Below are positions 11,001-21,550 of a stretch of DNA of 64,000 nucleotides, piece by piece. A program made the position numbers and the translations under genes. The number at the start of each line of letters is the position of its first letter. The first letter of the stretch is position 1. The stretch comes from Otis tarda (Eukaryota > Chordata > Aves > Otidiformes > Otididae): the NCBI GenBank assembly GCA_026413225.1, contig CM048554.1, forward strand, positions 50,765,963 through 50,829,962. Reading direction: 5' to 3'. Under the pieces are notes generated by a model. It was not told the origin of the DNA, ran no database searches, and saw nothing but the letters and a program-made list of their open reading frames with translations.

Positions 11001-14000
11001 TTCTTCTCCATCCCTTTTATGGGAACACCACAAACTGATGGAGTGATCTTGTTTCATATGCCTGTCTTGTTTTATTTATTTATATAATCAAAGACGACAT
11101 TCACTATTGTTAGAGTATATTGCTATGGCTTCTTCATTGCTTCTAAAGGGACTTGTGGGCAAAGATAGAGACTGGCTATGATAGATACTCTGTTAAAGAC
11201 TTTATCTTCTAGTTTCTTATTGACAAGAAGTCTCATTTGTTTAAAGGGAGTTTATAGTCCTCAAAAAACTGCAAGCTCAGCTAAAAAAAAAAAAAAGTAG
11301 TAAAATATTGATGACTTATTCTGCCTTTATAAAAAGTTTTGGAGGCCTTGAAATATCCTCTACTGACAGCTGGACATGAAGGACTTCAAATTGATGAAAT
11401 AAGAATATAAATATCTTCTACATAAGAGTGATTGATAGAACATCATGACTGGTACACAGATAGCACATATTATCTCAAACTATGTATCTTAGGGTCTTCA
11501 TTTTCAGAAAGAGAATTGCTACTAGTTAGAGCCAAAAAAGAATATTCAAAAGCTTTAGTAGCAAGGGTTTCATCCTTTCATTAATTATCAACCCATTCCA
11601 AGGCAGAAGGTGCTTTTGTTTTTGTACCTACCCCCCTTTATTCCCCCTTAACCTGCATTTTCTTAAGCATTTATTAATTTATTGGAATATACTCTCCCAT
11701 ATTCATATAATATTCTTAAGCAATGTAGTGGTTGCTTTTATAGAAAAGCAGTATTAAGAATTTTAGGTATTGGTAATCAGCAATTTAACTTTGAAGATGC
11801 AAATGAGGAGGTCCCTGTATAGCATCCAAGTCTACCAAAGATTTACTGAAAACAGAACAAGCATGTGCAGGCTGAAGTGGAAACAAAATTCTTTATATCA
11901 CACACATCCTGAATAAAATTACATGGTTTTAATTGCATTTTTATTGTCTCTTTCATAGAAAAGGTACTCTGAACTTAATCCTACTGTTTTTCTAAAGTTC
12001 AGAAATAAGGTCCAGCAATATAAGACATATGGAAAGACCTTGCAAGTCTACACGAGGTAGTACGTTGAAAGAAAATGCCATCATTTGCCTGGCCAAATTC
12101 TCCTTTTAATTATTTGAGACTCCAAACTTCCTTTTCCTTTAAGTGGTATTCCTTAAAGTATGTCTGCTCAGCTCAAGTGTCAGATCAATTAATTTCTTCT
12201 CTCTTTGTTTGCTCTAGAGGAGACTTCTTTTATTACAAGAAAAGGAAAAAAAATGTACATATGTGATAGTAACTTTAATTATTGAAGGTTTTTGACACCA
12301 CCGATGAAAACGCTTCCCACAAAGTCAGCTTTGAGCATAGCCAGTGACAATGCTGCGAAGGTCAGTGTTCAGATTAACATGCTCCTTGTAAAAACATATT
12401 GCAGATTTTTGTAGTAATAGAAGTAGTAATGTACGAACCAATTGAAAGAGTGAAAAACTTATATCCAGGGTAATTAGAAGCCTCTGATATTAAGCAACTA
12501 ACCAAGCTTCCTCGGGAAACAGAAACTTAAAATTTACATCCTGCCTTGTTTCCTCTAATCTAAGGTGACTTTGATTCCAAGAAACATTTTTTCTTTTCTG
12601 AAGTTCCTTCCGAGACAGTTACCTGGCAGAATTCAGATTGATGGAACTGGATCCCCAGTATCTTCCCTAATGCCCACACTGGCATTCTGATTCCTCTTGC
12701 CTCTCAGGGTGTAAATCAGGAAACCTTCATCGAAATCAGCAAGTATTAGACTCAAGATCTTTCGGTGTGTGATGGAATTAATTTTTGGTTGGCAGACTCT
12801 TATAAGAACTAATTTCTGAAAAACATCAAATCTTTTTAATGACAAGCAAGCCCTCACATTCTAGACAGTGGATGGGGCATTATGCAGTGCTTTGCACCAC
12901 AGAAAAATTGTGCTTAGATAGTATCACCATCATGTACACATTCAAAGCTGATGAGGACAATGAGTAAAGACAAGCACGAGACTTTCCTAAGACAGCTGAC
13001 AATACATTGAAAGGAAAAGTTTTGGAAAAGAAATTAAAGAAATTAAATACTCTGATAGAATAAAATTACTCCTTCCTAGATCCCCACAAAACAACATATG
13101 TATGTGAAAGGACTGAAAAAGGAGTTGCAGCTAATAAAAGAGAGAAGTCAGCTGATGTTCTTTGAAACAGAGGATCTGGAAACTATTTACTGAAACAGAG
13201 AGAAGGCCTTTTAACAGAATCGTTCTCCTTCCTCCTTTTGTCCTCTGCCTTTCAATAAAGTCTTTTGAAAGATCATTATTCCGGAGAAGACACATTTGCA
13301 GAAATGTTTCCTTTCAACATGAATATGCAAACTTTAAGTTACACTAAATAAATAAACAAAACCCATCCATTAATCATCTAAAACAAGTACAAAATGAAAC
13401 AACAGGAATCTAGATTTTTTTTTTTTTAACAAACAATTTCACAGAAAAACCCAGATGTCCTATATCTTGGTCACTAGTCATCCATCTAGTTGATTGACAA
13501 CATGTTACAAAGTGCTATGGGGTGAAGCCTGATGTGTGATGCACAACTAGGTTACTCAGAGCAGTTTGCTCTTATGTGGCCAAAAAGCATAGCATAAGGA
13601 AGAAAAAAAAAATCTATCCTTAAGCAGTAATAATTGGATTTGGGGCTCTTTCCAGCACAAATTAGCATTTATGGCATCTATCCCATGGACCAGATGCTGA
13701 AAGACTTCGGGGGTGTCTGGAAGCGTCCAGTTAATGGCTGCAAATGGGTGATAGGGGAAGAATGGGAGACAGAGACCTGTGAGAAAGGCAACACTTTCAC
13801 CTAGCTCCACCTCAGAGTGCGATGGGCTGGTGGGACCTAAGCCACTGCTCAGAGTGTACGGAGATAGCACTTTTTCTCTGGAGCACTCAGGGGAAAAAAA
13901 AAGAAGAAACTTATTCTCTAAATATCTTAATTTGTGTAAGAAAAAACAATTTGATACTCTCCACATGTGCACCTAATATAGCTGAATCAATTCTTCCATG

Positions 14001-15163
14001 AAGTGGAAGGATATACTACCCCCTACATTGGATTAGCTCCCTTAAACAGGCCACCCACTATTCAAACTACTCTGCCACTTCACAAAATTCTAAATTTTCC
14101 TTCAGCTATATGCCAGCTTGGCAGACTAATTCTGGTACACAGCAAACCAAAAGAGCCCAAAAAGCTACTGAACATTTTGTGAGAAAAATTAAGGAAGAGT
14201 GGGGGAGCGAGGGGAGAGGGTATGCAGAATTATAATCTAGATCATTCTTTCCATATCACAATTCTCCTAAAATCTTTGGTGAATTCTTTGTCTTTAAGAG
14301 ATCTCAGGCTTAGTGAACGATTACATTATAATACTTCATGACTATGCACAGACTTTCAAAACCCATGTGAAAAGCTACATACAAGCAGTAGTGATATTGG
14401 AGTCTTTGCTCACTCATTAAAATGTAGACATCAACATTTACAGCAGACCAACAAGGAGATCCAACAACAGACCTGAATGATCTAGAATAAGTGAGAAACA
14501 TCAAGGGACAGACAGTTGATGTAAAGGAGCAGAGAAATACAGAGCCAAATAAATCATAACCAATGAAGTTAAACCAATGAGATTTAGCAATCATCAGCTT
14601 CTCAGTGACATTTTTTTTTTAATTTTGCCTTTGATAGATGACATGCACAAAGTCTCATTTCAGTTCTACCTTTCCTTCACTTTTGGATTTGTGGATTCAT
14701 TTGACCAGTCTGTCATTGTGACACTAACTAGCACTATTCTGGAAATTTTCCAACAAAATGCTGTTTGTTTTGAACCGGAAAGTGAGATGCTACCACTATC
14801 AGAAGTGCTCATGGTGATCTATAAACATTATGGCTAACATTTTACCTGGACAAGTTTTAAAGTTCCCAAACAGCTGACAAGGGATCGAACATCCCTCTTT
14901 CCCCTTCAGCTGTAGCTTTGCTATTTCAGAACCACTGACAGTTTACACATGGAGTGTTTTCTGGAACATACAAGACCCAGCTGGGGTCCCTCGGCTAAAC
15001 TGGTTGAAAGCCATAACCCTCAAAACTATTAGCCCAGCTAATCTCTTGTGTATACACAACTCTTCATTACAACAAATATTCCAACAGCCAAATACTTAAG
15101 ATGTAGGAGACACATTTTCAACAGTCTGTTTAAAGAAATATTTGTACACACACATATATGGAA
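8033..15163. other. Gene-free unique sequence
   Basis: No coding gene, RNA gene or recognisable transposon is seen. Open frames are below 140 codons and show no family signature. A 19-nt A run lies at 10675-10693 and another A run at 11283-11296. The sequence is AT-rich throughout with few CpG dinucleotides. Confidence 0.65.
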
Positions 15164-15219
15164 TGTAGGAAGCCTATAGAGGGTGGAAGCGGGGACAGGT
15201 AGCCTGGGAGGACTACCGA

Positions 15220-17025
15220 GTGGCTGTGCGAGCGGCCAGGGATAGGGTGAGGAAGGCTAAAGCCCTGATGGAATCGAATCTGGCCAGGGATATAAAAAGT
15301 AACAAGAAAAGCTTTTACAGGTATGTAGGGGACAAAAGAAAATCCAAGGAGAATGTAGGCCCCCTCCGGAAGGTAACGGGTGTCGTGGTTACCCGGGATG
15401 TGGAGAAGGCTGAGGTACTCAACGACTTTTTTGCCTCAGTCTTCACTGACAAGGGCTCTTGTCTCCCCACCCAAGCTGTGGAAGGCACAGGCAGGGACTG
15501 TGAGGATGAAGAACCGCCCACGGTGCTCGAAGAGCAGGTTCAGGACCATCTAAGGAACTTGAAGGTGCATAAGTCCATGGGGCCTGATGAGATCCATCCG
15601 CACGTCCTGAAGGAACTGGCGGATGAAGTTGCCAAGCCACTGGCCATCATATTTGAGAAATCGTGGAGGTCTGGTGAGGTCCCCGATGACTGGAAGAGAG
15701 GGAACATAACCCCCATTTTTAAAAAGGGGAGTAAGGAAGACCCGGGCAACTACAGGCCGGTCAGCCTCACTTCTGTGCCTGGCAAGGTCATGGAGCAGAT
15801 TCTCCTGGAAACCATGCTAAGGCACATGGAGAGCAAGGAGGTGGTTGGTGACAGCCAGCATGGCTTCACCAAGGGCAGATCGTGCCTGACCAATTTGGTG
15901 GCCTTTTATGACGGGGTAACAGCATCAGTGGACAAGGGACGGGCAACGGATATCGTCTACCTGGACTTGTGCAAAGCTTTTGACACTGTCCCGCATGACA
16001 TCCTTCTCTCTAAACTAGAGAGGCATGGGTTCGATGGATGGACCACTCGGTGGATAAGGAGTTGGCTGGATGGCCGCACTCAGAGAGTGGTGGTCAACGG
16101 CTCAATGTCCAAGTGGAGACCGGTCACCAGTGGCGTCCCTCAGGGGTCCGTGTTGGGCCCGGCCCTGTTCAACATCTTTGTCGGCGACATGGACAGTGGG
16201 ATAGAGTGCACCCTCAGCAAGTTCGCCGATGACACCAAGCTGTGTGGTGCCGTCGACTCGCTGGAAGGGAGGGATGCCATCCAGAGGGACCTTGACAGGC
16301 TGGAGAGGTGGGCCCGTGCCAACCTCATGAAGTTCAACCAGGCCAAGTGCAAGGTCCTGCACCTGGGTCGTGGCAATCCCAGGCACAAATACAGGCTGGG
16401 CGGAGAATGGATTGAGAGCAGCCCTGAGGAGAAAGACTTGGGAGTGCTGGTAGACGAGAGGCTCAACATGAGCGGGCAATGCGCCCTTGCGGCCCAGAAG
16501 GCCAACCGCATCCTGGGCTGCATCAAGAGGAGCGTGGCCAGCAGGTCGAGGGAGGTGATTCTGCCCCTCTACTCTGCCCTGGTGAGACCCCACCTGGAGT
16601 ACTGTGTCCAGTTCTGGAGCCCCCAACACAAGAAGGACATGGACCAGTTGGAAAGGGTCCAGAGGAGGGCCACCAAGATGATCAGAGGGCTGGAGCACCT
16701 CTCCTATGAGGACAGGCTGAGAGAGTTGGGGCTGTTCAGCCTGGAGAAGAGGAGGCTCCGGGGAGACCTGATAGCGGTCTTCCAATACCTCAAGGGGGCC
16801 TACAGGAAAGATGGGGAGAAGCTGTTCAGTAGGGCCTGTTGTGATAGGACAAGGGGTAATGGGTTTAAATTAGAAGGAGGTAGGTTTAGATTAGATATTA
16901 GAAAAAAATTTTTTACAATGAGAGTTGTAGAGCACTGGAACAGGTTGCCCAGAGAGGTGGTGGATGCCCCATCCCTGGAAGTGTTCAAGGCCAGGCTGGA
17001 TGAGGCTCTGAGCAACCTGATCTAG
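15220..17025 (+). CDS. CR1 ORF2 reverse transcriptase, 5'-truncated, open frame
   Basis: A 601-codon frame from a GTG at 15220; the same frame is open back to 15169, so 15220 is a formal start and not a biological one. The product is the reverse transcriptase and C-terminal region of CR1 ORF2p, which primes cDNA synthesis on nicked target DNA. Visible motifs, numbered from 15220, are GPDEIHP (121-127), [20 protein letters not shown] (164-183), motif [14 protein letters not shown] with Asp249, motif [12 protein letters not shown] (304-314) and motif C FADD with Asp337 and Asp338. The C-terminal part carries [20 protein letters not shown] and [20 protein letters not shown]. There is no frameshift or stop before the natural TAG. 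A full CR1 ORF2 also has an N-terminal apurinic-like endonuclease, absent here. No promoter is visible, so expression would depend on read-through. Confidence 0.9.
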   Translation: MAVRAARDRVRKAKALMESNLARDIKSNKKSFYRYVGDKRKSKENVGPLRKVTGVVVTRDVEKAEVLNDFFASVFTDKGSCLPTQAVEGTGRDCEDEEPPTVLEEQVQDHLRNLKVHKSMGPDEIHPHVLKELADEVAKPLAIIFEKSWRSGEVPDDWKRGNITPIFKKGSKEDPGNYRPVSLTSVPGKVMEQILLETMLRHMESKEVVGDSQHGFTKGRSCLTNLVAFYDGVTASVDKGRATDIVYLDLCKAFDTVPHDILLSKLERHGFDGWTTRWIRSWLDGRTQRVVVNGSMSKWRPVTSGVPQGSVLGPALFNIFVGDMDSGIECTLSKFADDTKLCGAVDSLEGRDAIQRDLDRLERWARANLMKFNQAKCKVLHLGRGNPRHKYRLGGEWIESSPEEKDLGVLVDERLNMSGQCALAAQKANRILGCIKRSVASRSREVILPLYSALVRPHLEYCVQFWSPQHKKDMDQLERVQRRATKMIRGLEHLSYEDRLRELGLFSLEKRRLRGDLIAVFQYLKGAYRKDGEKLFSRACCDRTRGNGFKLEGGRFRLDIRKKFFTMRVVEHWNRLPREVVDAPSLEVFKARLDEALSNLI

Positions 17026-17095
17026 TCAGGGATGTCCCTGCTCTTGCAGGGGGGTTGGACTAGATGACCTTTGAAGGTCCCTTCCAACTCTAACC

Positions 17096-17126
17096 ATTCT
17101 ATGATTCTATGATTCTATGATTCTAT
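17096..17126 (+). repeat. CR1 3'-terminal (ATTCTATG)n microsatellite
   Basis: Three full and one partial copies of the 8-bp unit ATTCTATG close the CR1 element. In CR1 this tail replaces the poly-A of other LINEs and is thought to be recognised by the reverse transcriptase to start copying. Confidence 0.95.
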
Positions 17127-18255
17127 ATTTATAGAATAGAACATCTCCAAAGATCAAATGGAGAAAAACTCCAGCACAGCCAGCAGCAGCTGGAGCACCA
17201 CCTGAGACACAAGAGCAAGCATGTCTACACGGTTTTTCCTCATCTTAATCCATGAAAAGAGCAATGCAAGAGAATGATGAAGCACAGGGTCAGAAAGAAG
17301 CAAACATAGCAGATGAAGAAATAACCTCGTTGGAGCAAGTTGGAAACTGAAGCCAATGGGCAGCCAAAGTCTGTCTGCTGAGGTAAAAGGGAGGAGGAGT
17401 GGGATAAAGGCAAGGAGGGAATCTCCTTCAGCTGGGAAATTGAGCCTCTGTCCCTATGGAAATAGGCTGTTTAGCAGTTTGTCAGTACTAACAGCCTGAC
17501 TGCACTTTCTTCTGGCCTATATGTTAACAACAGGGAGCTGAGGGTTTTGAAAAGTGTCTAAATAATTTGACTGAAAAAATTAAATGGAATTTAAAGCCAT
17601 CACTTGGCATTTAAAATAATTCAGTAATTAAAAGTCATCACTCAGGCATTTTTCAAAGTTCCCTTCTTGAAAAAAAAAAAAAAATTAATCTTCAGAGCAA
17701 GTTTTAGAATCTCATTTTAATTTTTCTTGAATAAATCTTGTCTGAAATAGAGCTTTCAGAAATAGATGACTTTACCATTATGATTTAATCAACAGCCATT
17801 TTAAATGAATATTTCAAACCCTCACGTTCAACGTGCAACATGAATATCTCAGGAGAAAAAAAGGCTCAGAATGCTCTGACATTATGAAAGTTTGAACACA
17901 GAGTCCATATTTTAAAACACCATCTCATAATTTCCTCTGTGCCAACCCATTTGTTTCAGTACCATTGGCTCAGAATCACTTCACAAGCTCCATTTATACA
18001 CACAGCCTGTGACAGGAGGTGGGAGAGGGAAGAAAAGCAGTGTGTAACCACAGGAATATCAGCTCTAGTTGGAGCTTATACAGCCCAAAGCTGGATATGC
18101 TGAAGCACACTGTGCAAAGCAATGGCAGAGCTAACCCATCACAGCAGAGCCAGTGGAATCAGACGCAAAAATGTCAGAGAAAGATTTACAAAAAGTTGAA
18201 GTTACTGTGAACATGTTGTAGGATAAAGCTGGATTTTTTTTTCCAGTTTTCATTA

Positions 18256-18275
18256 ATCAGCTGCCTGCAGCTGAT
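18256..18275. promoter_or_regulatory. Palindrome with paired E-boxes (candidate only)
   Basis: The sequence ATCAGCTGC-CT-GCAGCTGAT is a perfect 9-bp inverted repeat around 2 bp, placing two CAGCTG E-boxes 10 bp apart. Weaker symmetry extends outwards to TTCAT and ATGAA, interrupted by a TA in the left arm. CAGCTG is a binding site for class II bHLH factors. That it acts as a regulatory site is only an inference. Confidence 0.3.
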
Positions 18276-19020
18276 GAAATAGATGCTGATACCTATGAAT
18301 CTTACTGAAAAAGAAAATCACTTATTATGGCCCTTCTCTCCTGCACAAAGTACAGGCAGTGTAATAGATACCCAGATGATGCTTATTTCTCACACTTTTT
18401 ATCTTATTCTTTCCATCTTCTATTAATTGCAGAATTATTGAAGTACAAGGCTGGTAATTCCTACCAAGAATATTTTCAAATATCGTATTCACAGTTTTTC
18501 CCTACGACTAGTCAAAGAAAGTACGGGGATCCCCTATGTATTGAATTAGTATGTTCCTGTTTGGTATGTACTGCTGCTTGCTTGCTTATCTTCATAAAGA
18601 GAAACTGGAATTATCTTTCATTGTCTTATGGTACATTGCTGACACAAATTGTTCCTAACCAGTGATAAGACCAGAACTTACAAACATGTTTTATTTTTTA
18701 AAAAAGCTCTTCCTTCCTATAAGGAGCTTGGAAAGGAAAGGGGTGAAAATCTGATGACATGTTTAATAAATTCAAATTCATTTAATTAGATTTCTTAATT
18801 GGAATTAACCTTGAGAAACTGAAGACAAATAGCTCAGCACACTTTTTACTAGGCAGAGCAATATTTAAATGGTTTGCAATAGACACTGGTACCACGAAAA
18901 CCTAAGACTCAGTTCACCTCCAAGACAGGCTCTCGGTTTCTCTAAGCAGTACCAATTGTACACTTTCCTAAGTTGTTGCGTGTTTGTTGAAATGTGTTCT
19001 TAAGAAGAGACTAAAAAGAG

Positions 19021-19064
19021 AGATATTAAGTAACTACTTTTAAGATATTAAGTAACTACTATTG
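19021..19064. repeat. Short tandem duplication, 22-bp period
   Basis: Two adjacent 22-bp units share their first 18 bases (AGATATTAAGTAACTACT) and differ at the last positions. This looks like a simple replication-slippage duplication. Confidence 0.85.
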
Positions 19065-19675
19065 TCTGTATATTTCTGCTTTCTGAGAGACTTGCAAGAC
19101 GATTACAGCTGAACAGAATTGGGTCAATATAACATTACAAAATTTTAAGAAAAATGTAGCGGCTCCCCCTCGTCTCTGTGTTTTCCCCCTTCCTCCCACT
19201 CCCCAAACAGTATGCCACTAATTGCACTTTCCACTCACCTGATTTTACCTGGAGGTTTTTCAAGAGAATTGTCATTTATAGCCTGCAATTCAAGGCTGTT
19301 ATTCCCTTTGCAAAATAATCAGTTATATTGAACTGGAAATCTCACCCTCTAACTATTTATTAATATAGCTTTAAAGGAATTCTCAGATTTTTGTAGCTAA
19401 CTGCTCACTTGGGTTGAAATGTGATGCACTTGTTGGCAGTGTTGCCCCAGAGGGACTGCAGTGAGACAGACTTACTCAAGCTTCACTTGAACACAGAAAT
19501 GAAAATCAATAAACAATTTGAACTTCTCAGAAGAGAATTTTTCTCCTCTAATGAATATACAAGCTTGGTTACAGCTTAATTTAAAGATTGAATTTAGTGT
19601 GTGTTTTTTTCCCTGCACCAGGAGCATGACAAACACAAGCTTCAAGTGACATGTCCCAGAGGGAGACTTACTGTT

Positions 19676-19719
19676 AAAAAAAAAAAAAGGAGGAAAAAAA
19701 AAAAAAGAAGAAAAAAAGG
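19676..19719 (+). repeat. 44-nt homopurine tract
   Basis: An uninterrupted run of A and G (A-rich with GGAGG and GAAGAAA interruptions) on the plus strand. Similar but shorter homopurine tracts occur at 23226-23255 and 56023-56060. It is low-complexity DNA that may be polymorphic in length. Confidence 0.9.
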
Positions 19720-21472
19720 CAAGCAAATAAACAAACAACAAAAATTTCCTGGCCCCATGACAAGGAGCTACCTTAAAAATAAGGAAACTAACATGCAGCT
19801 GCAAAACAGATCTGCTTTGTAGGTGACTGCACAGACACCTAAACTTTAAGTTTCTTGGGGGGCAAATATTTTAATGTATGTATTTTTATTTGCTTTTATA
19901 AGAGGCTGCAAATAGGGTCAGACTACAGTGTAGGGATGTGGTTGTAAATTCTCTAGTAGTCTGTGGATGTTTGAATGCAGGATAAACGTGTGTGTTTTGT
20001 GGGTTAGTTTCTCACACACACACAGCATCAGATCTATTTATAACTTTTGCTTTCAGTATTGGAGCATGTTAATAATGCCATTTCTGTAGAAATTAATCAT
20101 ATTAATTAAATAAAGAAAATGACTGTAGAATCAATGTTTCCAAAGTAAGACACAATTGCACTCAATATTAACTGTTAGAAGGGCACTGGGATGAGCTGCT
20201 GTGTTTTTGTTTTTCAGAATTTCTGCAGAGTTATCAAGCTAAACCACTTTTACTATCTGATAGTTTATCTTGGCAAAGCTATTAGTTTAAAGCCACAAAA
20301 ATGATTGTGTACAGCATTTTATTTTTCGGCTCATCAAGAAACAGATTTGAATTGGAAACTTTGAGCTCATCTGTGCAAACTGGGAACCAGATAAATCAGG
20401 TCTTTTATATAAATGCATATAAACTCAGTGACCTAATAAAATAAGAGAGATCTATTTCAAAACCAGTCCTAAAAATATAATGTTATTCTGGAAAAAAGAG
20501 TGGGAATGTAGATGTACTGAAATACCTGAAAGTGTAGATTTCAACCAGTTGGTTGCAGTTTCTATACAGACGAGCCCCCAGAGAATACATTTAAGGCATT
20601 CATACAGATAATAGGTAGCTTGACTCTCCAAACCAAACTAGTTATAGCCACGTTTTTATTGAAAAAAAAAAAATCTTAGATTTCTTTAGCCCCTGAACTC
20701 TTTTCCATGTTTGTAATCTTAACACCCCACTCAAAGGGATCTCTATAGCTTTTCATTTAAACTACAATTATTCTTTTGTCTACTGGGAATCCAGTGCAAA
20801 GATGATGTCCTGTGTGCAAGAAGCAAGCAAGCTGAATATTAATTAATGAACACTACTTAATATGCAGAAGAAGAGGAGCAATAATCAGTTGTGAGCCCTT
20901 ACATATTAACTGGTAGATCATTGTTATTCTGGGAGGCATCATAAGGCCAAATGCAGGTTACAACTAGTTTAGAAAATCTCTTTAATTAAGAAACATGAAA
21001 GTTTAAGTCTCTCATTATAAATATCTTATTGTGACCATAAAAGACATCATTAAATGGTGTGATGGTATAGTACTTTTAATGCAGTCTGAGGTAATGAATT
21101 GGACTTCTGCTGTTAATCTGTTTGCAGTGGGATTCAATAAACAAGCAAAACACTTGTTTTCACTATTTTTCCTAAGATGAAAAGAAACAAGTTTTCCTTT
21201 CCTTAAGTATCTGGGAAGGCCATGACAAACAAATCTTCGTAAAACACCTCTCTCCAAATAGGTGAGTCAGGAGTTTCACAGAAACAGGAGAGTCACAGAA
21301 CTACTCTCCTGATTGTCAGTTGCTGTGACTATTAGCAGCCTTGCAGAACAAAGGAAAATATGACTGCTGTTGTCCAGTACTTTTTGCTTTGCTAAATTAA
21401 CTGAAGCAAAAAGATATAACATTCCCATCAGCAAGTCTCTGGGCACATTGCTAAAGGAGACTGGCCTCCTTG

Positions 21473-21550
21473 TTCCCATTTATCAGATGGGAAAACAGAA
21501 CTATGAAAAGATGAGGTGTGATCTAAGACTACCCATGAGGTCAACATCAG
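21473..21550 (-). mobile_element. Possible MIR-type SINE relic (minus strand)
   Basis: The stretch TTCCCATTTATCAGATGGGAAAACAGAACTATG (split around 21474-21506) resembles the reverse complement of the MIR 3' half, which reads 'CCCATTTTACAGATGAGGAAACTGAGGCACAG' in that direction. A weak match to the following 'AGGTTAAGTGACTTG...GGTCACACAGC' part lies just downstream. The match is short and diverged, so this call is tentative. Confidence 0.42.

Larger units (their letters stand above)
15164..17126 (+). mobile_element. CR1 LINE, 5'-truncated but with intact ORF2 remainder and 3' tail
   Basis: A plus-strand CR1 non-LTR retrotransposon of about 1.96 kb. It begins inside ORF2, after the endonuclease domain and just upstream of the reverse transcriptase. 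It continues through the ORF2 stop at 17023-17025 and a short 3' untranslated region, and ends in almost four copies of ATTCTATG (17096-17126), the typical CR1 terminus. The 5' edge is estimated from where CR1-like translation ([16 protein letters not shown]) begins, just after a TAG at 15166-15168. I see no target-site duplication, as is usual for CR1. Without an endonuclease it should not be autonomous, but the unbroken frame marks a young insertion. It closely resembles the copy at 61353-62248. Confidence 0.95.
17127..21472. other. Gene-free unique sequence
   Basis: No gene is recognised. Contents include a palindrome with two CAGCTG E-boxes at 18256-18275, a 22-bp tandem duplication at 19021-19064, a 44-nt homopurine tract at 19676-19719 and a short (CA)n near 20013-20022. 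The frame at 18327-18665 (112 codons) shows no domain. Confidence 0.65.

Noticed and set aside
13556-13972. 138-codon minus-strand open frame
   Set aside because: No motif, signal peptide or relative recognised; composition like neighbouring non-coding DNA.
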